64,000 nucleotides of DNA from SKUL01 sp964487545 (GTDB lineage: Bacteria; Bacteroidota; Bacteroidia; Flavobacteriales_D; SKUL01). The notes beneath the pieces were generated by a model. That model was given only the letters and a program-made list of their open reading frames with translations, searched no databases and was not told the DNA's origin. Of the stretch, positions 16,801 through 28,800 are shown piece by piece. A program made the position numbers and the translations under genes. Location: positions 1 to 64,000 of the forward strand of contig CAZARI010000004.1 in assembly GCA_964487545.1 (NCBI GenBank). Direction: 5' to 3'. The first letter of the stretch is position 1; each line of letters opens with the position of its first letter.

Positions 16801-19800
16801 GGAATCTGGTCGGGCGGAAACGGAACCTTTAACCCGAGCGCAACTGCACTCAACGCCACCTATACCCCTACCCCTACCGAGCTCGCAGCAGGAACCATCT
16901 CCCTGACACTCACTACCACTGGACACGAGTCATGCATAGCACATTCGGATGTGATGAACATCAATTTCACGCTGGCACCAACAGCCAATGCGGGGGATGA
17001 TATCGACGCTTGTGAAAACAACGCAACGGTTCAGCTTAATGGAACGGTAACTGTTGCATCTGGTGGAATGTGGACCGGAGGTCTTGGAACCTTCTCACCC
17101 GACAATCAAACGCTAAACGCCACCTATACCCCTACGCAGGGTGAAATAGCCGGAGGATCGGTGACCCTTACCCTAACGACTACCAACAACGGCAACTGTA
17201 TAGCGGTTTCAGATCAGATGACCATTAACTACGATCAGGCGCCCGTTGTGAATGCCGGAGCCGATCAAACTGTGTGCGCTAACAACGCGGCCATTTCATT
17301 GTCAGGACAAGTATTCGGTGCCACTGACGGCGTGTGGTCGGGTGGAAATGGAACTTTTTTCCCAAATGTATTTAACCTCAACGTAACCTACACGCCCACG
17401 GCAGCAGAAATCGAAAGCGGTTCGGTAGCCCTGACGCTTACCTCAGCCGGAAACGAAAATTGCAACGCTGTAGAGGACGTGGTCATCATCAACTTCTCTC
17501 CTACTCCGGTAGTCAATGCCGGAAGTGATGCGGCCATTTGTAGTAATAACGCCGACATTCCATTAAACGGAAGTGTTACTGTAGCAGGCGGAGGAATGTG
17601 GAGTGGTGGAAACGGCACTTTCACTCCGAATAACACAACGCTGAATGCTATCTACACGCCAACAAGTACTGAACTCAACAATGGATCGGTAACGCTAACA
17701 CTCATCTCCACCGAAAACGGAAATTGTATTGCCGTCAGCGACCAGGTGACCTACACCTTTACGCCATCGCCTACCGCCAACGCAGGTGTGGACCAAAGCA
17801 TTTGCGCCAACAATCCGAATATTGAACTGAATGGCGCAGTGACTGTTGCCACTGGCGGACAGTGGAGCGGCGGACTGGGTTCGTTCTCTCCCAGCGCAAA
17901 CGACCTGAATGCAGTTTACACACCAACGCAAAGCGAAATCAACGCCGGAACGCTTCACCTAACCCTGACCACCACCGAGAATGGCAACTGTGTGGCTGCT
18001 ATGGATATTGTCACCATCGAGTTTACACCTGCACCTACTGCGGATGCTGGCAGCAACATCACCGTGTGCGCCAATAATCCACAGGCAACGCTTAACGGCT
18101 CGATTAGCATTGCATCGGGCGGAATATGGACCGGCGGAAATGGAACTTTTGCTCCAGCGAACACCACGCTCGATGCCACCTACACACCCACTGCCGACGA
18201 AATCGCTGCCGGAAGCGTCACGCTTACCTTAACCACCACTGACAACAACAATTGCACAGCCGTTTCGGACGAGGTGACCATTACCATTACTCCAGCTCCG
18301 GTTGTCAATGCAGGAAGTGATGCGGTAGTTTGCGCCAATAATCCAACGCTAACGCTGGCCGGTGCGGTATCCAATGCCCCGGGTGGAATCTGGTCGGGTG
18401 GCGACGGTTCATTCTCACCCGGCAACTCCTCGCTCGGCGCGATCTATACACCAACTGCAGCAGAGATCGCAGCAGGCACCGTTACACTCACACTTACCAG
18501 CACCGCAATTGGAAACTGCAATCCGGTGAGCGATGAAATGACCATCACGATCAATCCGGCTCCAGTAGTTTTGGCTGGCAACGACCAAACCCTCTGTCAA
18601 AACAACCCAACAGCCGCCCTCAACGGAAATGTTATCGGAGCCGATGGAGGAATGTGGTCCGGTGGAACGGGAAGTTTCTCTCCAAATGCTACTACACCGA
18701 ACGCCACCTATACTCCTTCGGTATCTGAACTCCTCAGCGGATCCGTTACCCTTACGCTCACTTCAACCGGAAATGGGAACTGTCTGAGCGAATCGGATGA
18801 AGTCACCTTGTTCTTTACCCCCGCACCTACTGCCAATGCCGGTAGTAACTTTTCGGTATGCGCCAACAATCCAGAGTTTCAGCTCAGCGGAGCGGTAACC
18901 GTAGCCGCTGGTGGAGAATGGTCGGGCGGAAACGGAACATTCAATCCCAACCACTTTACGCTGAATGCCACCTATCTGCCCACACCTGACGAAATAGCTG
19001 CTGGTTCGCTTACGCTGACCCTGACCACTTCGGGCAATGAAAACTGCAATGAAGTCAGCGATCAGGTAACCATCACTTTTAACCCAGCTCCGGTTGCTAA
19101 CGCCGGGCCAGATCTGATTTCTTGCGAAAACAATCCAACCGTTACGCTGCTCGGAAACATAAGCAATGCCGAGGGCGGAATTTGGTCCGGTGGAAACGGC
19201 ACGTTCAACCCGGCTAACACTTCCATCGGAGCAAGCTATACCCCAACGGCAGCAGAGGTTCTATCGGGTTCCGTCACCCTCACCCTTACCACAACCGGCT
19301 TTGGCGATTGTTTCCCTGTGAGCGACGTGATGACCATTAGCTATACCGATTCTCCCACAATAGATGCCGGCAGCGATCAAGTGATTTGCTCGAATAATCC
19401 GCTAACACAATTAAACGGCTTCATCACCGGCGCCGACGGTGGAATCTGGTCGGGTGGACAGGGCACCTTCAGTCCGAGCACATCCGCGCTAAACGCCACC
19501 TACCTTCCATCGGCAGGTGAAATCAATAACGGATCGGTTACACTCACCCTTACTTCCACCGGAAACGGTAGTTGCTTGGCAGTAGTCGACGAGATAACCA
19601 TCGTATTTACGGCACCCCCAACCGCCAATGCTGGGCCAAATCAAGTGGTGTGTTCTAACAATCCGGCTACCCAGCTCAGCGGGGTCGTTTCCATTGCGGG
19701 AAGCGGTACTTGGAGTGGCGGAAACGGAATCTTCTGGCCTGATGCGAATACGCTGAATGCGGTTTATACACCTACAGCAGCGGAAATCGCCTCGGGTCAA

Positions 19801-22800
19801 ATTACGCTCACCCTAACCACCACAGACAACGGGAACTGTATTGCCGTGTCGGATCAGATGAACATCTCATTCTCTCCTTCGCCCAGCGTCAATGCTGGAA
19901 ATGACATCACCGTGTGCGCCAATAATCCAGAGGCTAATCTAAACGGAAACATAACCATCGCGAGCGGTGGCGTATGGAGCGGTGGAAACGGCACCTTCTC
20001 TCCAAGTAACGAAAGCCTCGGAGCCACCTACACGCCGACTCTGGCTGAAATTGCCAACGGCTCGGTAACCCTTACCCTGACCTCGACTGGAAACGAAAGT
20101 TGCCATCCCGAATCAGACACGGTAACCATCCATTTCAGTCCTGCCCCCACAGCCAATGCCGGACCGGATCTCACCACCTGCGCCAACAATCCTTCAGCAC
20201 AGCTTAACGGAGCCGTGACGGTGGCCAGTGGCGGAAGCTGGAGCGGCGGCAATGGAACATTCCTGCCAGCAGGCAATGTGCTCAACCCCGTATACATTCC
20301 AACACAAGGCGAGATCAACAATGGCTCGGTGACGCTCACCCTCACCTCCACAGGAAATGCAGGCTGCAGCCCAGTGTCAGATAATATTACCATCACATTT
20401 GATGATGCACCAACCGCCGACGCCGGAGCAAATATTATCGTGTGCGCTAACAACCCACTGGTAGCCCTGAGCGGGTCAGTAACTGTTGCCACGGATGGAG
20501 TCTGGAGCGGAGGTAGTGGAATGTTTAACCCTGGTTCCGATGCGCTCAATGCAACCTATACTCCAACAGCCGAAGAAATTGCGGCCGGCTCACTGGTTCT
20601 TACCCTAACCACCACCGGAAATGGTGACTGTAATTCCGTTTCGGACGATGTTCTTATCACCTTTTCACCATCGCCAACCGCCAACGCTGGCACTGACCTC
20701 TTTGCCTGCGAAAACAACCCTTCGGTTTCGCTTTCCGGTACGGTAACCGTGGCTATCGGAGGTATTTGGAGCGGCGGAAACGGTGACTTTCTTCCAGATG
20801 CCTTTGCACTGAATGCAACCTATATCCCGACAGCTTCAGAAATTGCAGCGGGATCTGTTACCCTGACACTCACTTCTACTGAAAACGGAGATTGTATGGC
20901 CGTTTCGGATGAGGTTACCATCACTTTTACCGACTCTGCAACAGCCGATGCAGGAGCAGACATTGTGGTGTGCGAAAACAACCCTGTAGCTACGCTCAAC
21001 GGAAGTGTTACCGTTGCAACCGGAGGCGTATGGAGCGGTGGTCTGGGATCTTTCTCACCCGCGGCCAATGTGCTGAATGCGACCTACACCCCCAGTCAGG
21101 CAGAAATCAACAACGGTTCAGTAACCCTTACCCTAACCACCACTGGATTTGGAAACTGTACTCCAGTAAGTGATTCGGTGACCATCAGCTTCTCTGAATC
21201 GCCCACTGCCAATGCGGGAAACAACCAAAGCCGCTGTGAGAACAATCCATCGGTACCGCTCAACGGAGTCGTGACCATAGCAGCCGGTGGAATCTGGAGC
21301 GGTGGAAACGGAACTTTCGACCCAGGACCAGATGCACCGAACGCGATTTACACACCAACTCAGGCCGAAATCGATTCAGGTGAGGTGGTGCTTGTGCTAA
21401 CCACAACCGGAAACGGGGATTGTATTGCTGTGAGTGACGATATGTTGGTAATGTTCACCCCTGCACCCACCGTGAATGCCGGCCCTGATAAAACAGCCTG
21501 CGCCAACAATGCGGCCATTGCGGTTTCGGCGGTAATAACCGGCGCATCTAATGTAATATGGACTGGCGGTTCGGGAACATTCGAACCCGACAACATATCG
21601 CTGAATACTATTTATTATCCCACAGCAGCGGAGATTGCAGCAGGCACTGTGACACTCACTGCCACCACTTCTGGCAACGGCAACTGCCTGCCCGAATCTG
21701 ATCAAATGCTCATTACCATTACGCCAGCTGTAGAGGCCGACGCCGGAGCCAATCAAGTACTTTGTGCCAACAATGCGCAAATTCAGCTTAACGGATCGGT
21801 ATCGATTGCATCTGGTGGAGTATGGTCGGGAGGCTTGGGAACCTTCACTCCTTCGGCCACCTCACCAAATGCCCTATACACACCGACAGCCGGAGAAATA
21901 GCCAGCGGCAGCCTTACCCTAACGTTCACAACCACTGGAAACGGCCAGTGCCTGCCAGAAGCAGATACCGCAACTTTCACCTTTACGCCGGCTCCTACTG
22001 CCGATGCCGGTACTAACGCGGTGGTCTGTGCCAACAATCCGGAAGTATCACTCAACGGAGAGGTAACCATTGCTTCGGGCGGTATATGGAGTGGTGGAAA
22101 CGGCACCTTCACCCCCGCACCCGATGCGCTGAATGCAACCTACTTACCATCGGCTGACGAGATTGTTGCAGGAGGAGTAACACTAACCCTTACCACCACA
22201 GACAACGGAAACTGTTTGGCGGTGAGCGATCAGATGAACATTTCCATCACCCCTGCACCCGTAGTCAATGCCGGAGCTACCCAAACCATCTGTGCCAATA
22301 ATGCCGATGTCGTTCTCAATGGATCGATTACTGTGGCTTCTGGTGGAAAATGGACAGGTGGAAACGGCACGTTCTTCCCCAATGACTCCACACTGAACGC
22401 CGTTTATTCACCAACGGCAAATGAAATTGCCAACGGATCAGTTGCACTTACGCTTACCAGCTTTGGAAACGGAAACTGTCTGTCTGAAAGCGATGTGGTG
22501 ACGATTAATTTCACTCCTGCACCTACAGTAGAAGCAGGTATGGATCAAGAAATCTGTGCAAACAATCCGCTTGTATCGCTAGCAGGTGCAGTGACCCATG
22601 CCGATGGTGGACAATGGAGCGGAGGTCAGGGATCGTTCTCTCCGAATGCCAATAACCTGAACGCAACGTATTCGCCCACCCAATCTGAAATCAACGCCGG
22701 TTCAGTTGTGCTGACACTGACTACCACGGGCATCGGAAACTGTATTGCGGCAACAGATTCTTTAACGATCGTCTTTACCCCATCACCTACAGTTAATGCC

Positions 22801-25800
22801 GGTGCAAACGCAGCCGTATGTGCCAACAATCCCGAGGTGAGTTTGGATGGAGCCGTGACGATTGCCACGGGCGGAACCTGGTCGGGTGGTGAAGGTTCGT
22901 TTAGCCCATCTGCCGAAGACCTGAACGCAGTGTACACGCCAACACAAGATGAAATTGGTGCGGGAAGTGTCACCCTCACACTTACCACTACCGGAAACGG
23001 AAATTGTATTGCGGTTTCAGACCAGATTACCATCACCATCACCCCAGCGCCAACGGCTCATGCCGGAACAATCATCACCGTGTGTGAAAATAGTCCGGTG
23101 GCACAACTCAACGGATCGGTGACCATTGCAAGTGGTGGAATCTGGAGCGGTGGTGAAGGCATGTTTAACCCCTCCAATACCACACTAAATGCCGAATATA
23201 CACCGTCGGCCAATGAAATTGCTGTAGGAACGGTTACCCTTACGCTCACCACTACCGGTAACGGAAACTGTTTGGAAGTAAGCGATCAGGTAGTCATCAA
23301 TATTCCCGAAGCTCCGGTGGTAATGGCCGGATCAGATCAAACACTTTGTGCCAACAATCCATATGCACAACTTAGCGGCACAATTTTGAACGCAGGCGGC
23401 GGACAATGGAGTGGCGGACTCGGCAGTTTCACCCCATCACCAACCGACCCGAACGCTGTGTATAGCCCAACACAAACAGAAATCAACAACGGATTTGTAA
23501 CGCTTACACTCACGTCAACCGGAAACGGCACCTGCCTGCCAGAATCCGATATGGTAATCATAAACTACACCCCAGCGCCAACAGTAGATGCTGGAGCGAA
23601 TCAAACGGTTTGTGCCAACAATGCCGAAGTGCAGCTCAACGGACAAATCACCATAGCCACCGGTGGGTTATGGAGTGGTGGAAACGGAACCTTTACTCCG
23701 GAAGCCTCGGCCCTGAATGCGATTTACACACCGAGCACCGACGAAATTGCAGCAGGAAGCTTCACCCTCACTTTGACCACCACCGGAAATGGAAATTGTA
23801 TTGCGGTTAGTGATGAGATGACCATCAACATCACGAGTGCGCCAACAGTAAATGCTGGGCCCGATAGATTTAGCTGTGCTAACAATCCGCAGGTCACCAT
23901 CACCGGAACAATTAGTGGTGCCAACGGCGGAATTTGGAGCGGTGGTGGCGGAACATTCGACCCATCGGACGATGTGTTGAGTATAAGCTATACCCCGTCG
24001 GCGGACGAAATTGCTGCAGGTTCGGTAACATTGAACCTGACCTCAACAGGTAATGGATTGTGCAATCCCGAGAGTGACGAAGTATCTATTTTTATTGATC
24101 CGTCGCCGGTGGTAGAAGTCGGTGACGCCGTCATTGTTTGTGCCAACAACAACGAAGTAGCACTTAACGGAAGTGTTGATTTTGCCTCAGGTGGAATCTG
24201 GAGCGGAGGCAGCGGCAGCTACGATCCTTCGCCCGAAGACCTCAATGCTGTTTACACCCCGTCGGCTGCTGAAATTGCCAATGGTGGATTGACTTTGACG
24301 CTGACATCGACCGGAAACGGCACCTGCTTGCCCGAAACAGAGGTGTTGCAAATCACCATCACTCCTGCCCCGACGGCAAACGCAGGCGCAGATCAAACTT
24401 TCTGTGCCGACCTAACAAACATTCCACTTAACGGAGCGGCTTCCATTGCAGAAGGAGCCCTCTGGTCGGGTGGCAACGGCACCTTCTCGCCTTCAGCAAA
24501 CGACTTGAATGCGGTTTATACCCCCACATTTGCCGAAATCTCCAACGGGACGGTCATCCTAACGCTGACCACTATCGGAAACGGCGATTGTTCTGCAGTT
24601 AGCGACGAGGTAACTTTCACCTTCCAGCCCGTTCCGTTCGTGAATGCCGGTCCCGACATCGAGGCCTGTGCCAACAATGCAGAAATCAGTCTGGGCGGCA
24701 TTTTCTTTAATGCAGATGGTGTGGTATGGAGCGGTGGTTTGGGAACATTCATTCCATCGAATACTGTTCCCAACGCTACTTACATTCCTAGCCAGGCAGA
24801 AATTCTGTCGGGCGGACTTACCTTAACACTGACCACCACCGGAAATGGGGTTTGTGAGGCACGTCAAGATCAACTAAACATCACGATAAATCCCGGGCCG
24901 GTGGTCAATGCCGGAAACGATATCGTGGTTTGTGCCAACAACGCCGATGCACAACTCAACGGATCGGTGACCAATGCCGGCGGTGCCATTTGGGCTGGTG
25001 GCGACGGATTCTTTATCCCCGGTCCTGCGGTGCTGAATGCCATCTATTCACCAACGGCAGATGAAATTGCCAACGGATCGGTTACGCTCACACTGACTTC
25101 AACAGGAAACGGCGACTGTCTGCCCGAAACCGATGAAGTGGTAATCATCTATACCGTTGCGCCCGTTGTCGATGCCGGAACAACTGTCACCGTTTGCGAA
25201 AACAACACCGAAGCCCAACTCAACGGAACAATAAACGGTGCCACAGGCGGTATCTGGAGCGGTGGAAACGGCAACTTCATCCCCGACAACACAACGCTCA
25301 ACGCTGTGTACCTACCAACGCCAGATGAAATTGTTGCCGGCAGTGTTCAACTCACACTGACCTCTACCGGAAACGGCGATTGCTTGCCTGTGGAAGATCA
25401 GATGACCATCACCATCGACCCATCGCCTATCGTTGATGCCGGTTTAGATATTCTGACCTGCGTCACCGAACTCGAAGTACAACTTTCTGGGTCGGTAGTC
25501 GGAACCACCACCACAGGAGTATGGACCACCACCGGAACAGGTTTCTTTGTTCCCAGTCCCACTGATCTCAATGCGGTGTATCACATCAGCACCTCGGATT
25601 CATTAGCAGGTACCATTCAACTGGCGCTAACATCGACCAATAACGGTGCTTGTCTCGCGGTGAGCGACACCATCGCTGTTACGGTACTGCCACCCGGAAT
25701 TGCTAACGCCGGCAACGACGAAGCAGTTTGCGCCAACAACCCGCAGGTTGCACTCAACGGAAGCATTGACGGGGAGGCCACCAGCGGAATTTGGAGCACT

Positions 25801-28800
25801 TCGGGCGATGGAATTTTCATTCCAAACAGCACCGCGCTGAATGCCACCTATCTGCCGGGTGATGGCGATATCACCGCTGGTGAAGTCGTCTTAACGCTGA
25901 CAGCAAACAGTTGCGACGCCGCTCAGGACAATCTGACCATTACCATCACTCCGGCACCGGTTGTAACCGCCGGTATAGATGTTACCGTTTGTGTGGACGA
26001 CATGGAAGTGCAACTTAATGGAAGCGTTTCGGGTGCATCCACCACCGGAATCTGGACCACCAGTGGAACGGGAATATTCGTTCCCGACAACACCACGCTC
26101 AATGCCATTTACATTCCGAGTTCGCAGGATTCATTGAACTTGGGCGTAACGCTTACCTTGTCGGCGAGCAATATCGGTAATTGTATAGCGGTTAGCGATC
26201 AGATCGCTATTGTGATTCTTCCCGAAGGATTTGCCAACGCCGGAGTCGATATTGAAATCTGTTCTAACGAAGGTGAGGTACCACTCAACGGAATCATTTC
26301 GGGAGCGGCGAGCGAAGGATCATGGACCACCACCGGCACCGGAACTTTTGTACCCAACGCCACTACACTGGATGCCATTTATATCCCCAGTGAGGAAGAC
26401 GTTGCCAACGGATCGGTAAGTTTGATTCTGACGACGACCAATAGCTGTAACGCTTCCTCAGATTTCATGAACCTGACCATCACTCCCGGTCCGGTTGCCA
26501 ACGCCGGAACCAACATCGCCGTGTGCGAGGCTGTTTTCGAGTTTGAACTCAACGGAAGTGTTGGCTACGCTGTTGGCGGCATATGGAGCACCAGCGGCTC
26601 AGGAACCTTTTCCGATTCTATTGCACTCAACACGACATACTTTGCATCGGAGGACGATCTGGCCAACGGCATGGTGATCATCACCCTGACCACAACTGGA
26701 AACGGCGATTGTGAAGCCGATGTCGATCAGTTAACGATTATCGTTACTGAGGGCATTGTAGCAGACGCGGGTGCAGATCAAACCGTGTGTATCCACGCTA
26801 CTGAAACGCAACTTCAGGGCGCGGTTTCAAACGGATCAGTGACTGGATACTGGACCACCAGTGGAGACGGAACCTTCCTACCCGACTCCAGTGCACTCGA
26901 TGCAGTGTATGTGTTTGCGCCGTCAGACACCACCGGTGGATCGATTGTTTTGACACTGACCTCAACCAACAACGGGGTTTGTGAGCCAGCTTTGGATCAG
27001 GTGGTCATCACCTTTGGCGACGCACCTTTTGTTGACGCCGGTGGCGACTTTGAAATCTGTGCCGACCATCTCGTGGCTCCGCTATCAGGGTTTATTACAG
27101 GTGGTGCTACTCAAGGCGTTTGGAGCACATCGGGAACCGGAACATTCGAGCCCGACGACACCAATCTGGATGCAGTTTATATTGTCAGCGAGGCAGATGC
27201 ACTGGCCGGTGCTGTTACCATCACCCTTACCTCTACCGATCAGGATTTGTGCGACGCCGGATCAGACAGCGTGGTACTGACCATTTTACCCACTCCGGTG
27301 GTTAACGCAGGAAACAATCTGGTGATCTGCGATCCTTCAGAGCAAATCGTGCTGAACGGAACGGTAAGTAATGCCACTGGTGGATACTGGTCAACTGCTG
27401 GCACCGGTACTTTCCTGCCCGACAGCTCTGCACTGAATGTGCTTTACATTCCCGGTGATGCCGATATTGCTACCGGATCTGTTACACTCACCCTTACCTC
27501 TACCGGCAATGGTCTGTGCGATGCGGTGAGTGATGAAGTGACGATTCAGATCGGCGTTGAGCTGATTGCCGATGCCGGTGAAGACCTCACCATTTGTGCG
27601 GATATTAGCGAGGTGCCCCTGACCGGAAACGTAGGCGGCGATGCCACAACGGGTAGCTGGAGCACTTCGGGCGACGGAACCTTTAACCCCAGTGCCGATT
27701 CACTGGACGCTGCCTATCTGCCCGGACCGCAAGACCTTTTAAACGGACAAGTGATACTGACGCTCAGCACAACGAACAACAGCGGCTGTCCGGCAGCTAC
27801 AGATTTTGTGACCATTACCTTTGAACCAGTAGCCATTGTCGAGGCTGGTGATGACATCAATTTCTGCGGAACACTTGCTGCCGTCGATCTAACTCCAACC
27901 TTGGAAAACACCACTGCTGTGATTTGGACTACCAGCGGAAGCGGAAGCTTTGATCCGGATCCTTTTACTACCAACGCATCCTATATGCCAACCGAAAGCG
28001 ATAGTCTGAGTGGAAGTGTAGTGCTTACGCTTACCAGCAACAACCAGGGGGTTTGTGCAGAAGTATCGGACGCGTTGACCGTTACCTTTAACCCGATGCC
28101 AACGGCCAATGCCGGAGTGGATTTCATGCACTGTAACGATAATCTTGAAATAACGCTCGACGGAATGGTTAATCAGGCTTCGGGCGGAACATGGAGCACC
28201 AGTGGCACGGGAACATTCGATCCGGATGTCAATACGCTGAACGCAACTTACATTGCCAGTGCAGTAGATTCGCTGACGGGAAGCGTAACCCTTACGCTGA
28301 CCACTGTTTCTGATTCACCTTGCGAACAGGGAAGCGATTCGGTAACGATCACCTTTGAAGCAGCACCGCAAGCCGATGCGGGGGCAGATATCGTGACTTG
28401 CGGCAGCAACAACGAAGTGATGTTGGATGCAACCGTTAGCAATACTACGGGAATTACGTGGGTAAGCTCGGGAACAGGAACCTTTCAACCCAACGCCAAC
28501 ACGGTCGATGCGATTTATATCCTGTCGGAAGACGATGTGGCAAATGGCGGTGTAGTACTGACGATAACTACGATTGAAGGAATGGTGTGCGCTGCGGCAA
28601 CCGACCAGATGGAAATCATCATTTCCAACCCGCTGATTGCCCATTTCGACGTGAGCAATGCCTGTGTTGGACAAGCAGTACAGTTCACTGACGAAACCAT
28701 GGTATTGAGCGGCAGCATTCAGAGCTGGCATTGGGATTTTGGCAATGGCACTTCCAGTCCGCTACAACACCCGACCAGCACCTACACCCAACCCGGAAGC

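Noticed and set aside
20028..20549. Minus-strand open frames of up to about 170 codons inside the adhesin gene
   Set aside because: They recur with the repeat period of the coding array and carry only the reverse image of the repeat; no independent gene is likely.
12232..28632. CRISPR-like or satellite periodicity
   Set aside because: The period is about 264 bases, in frame, and conserved at the protein level, so it is a coding repeat.
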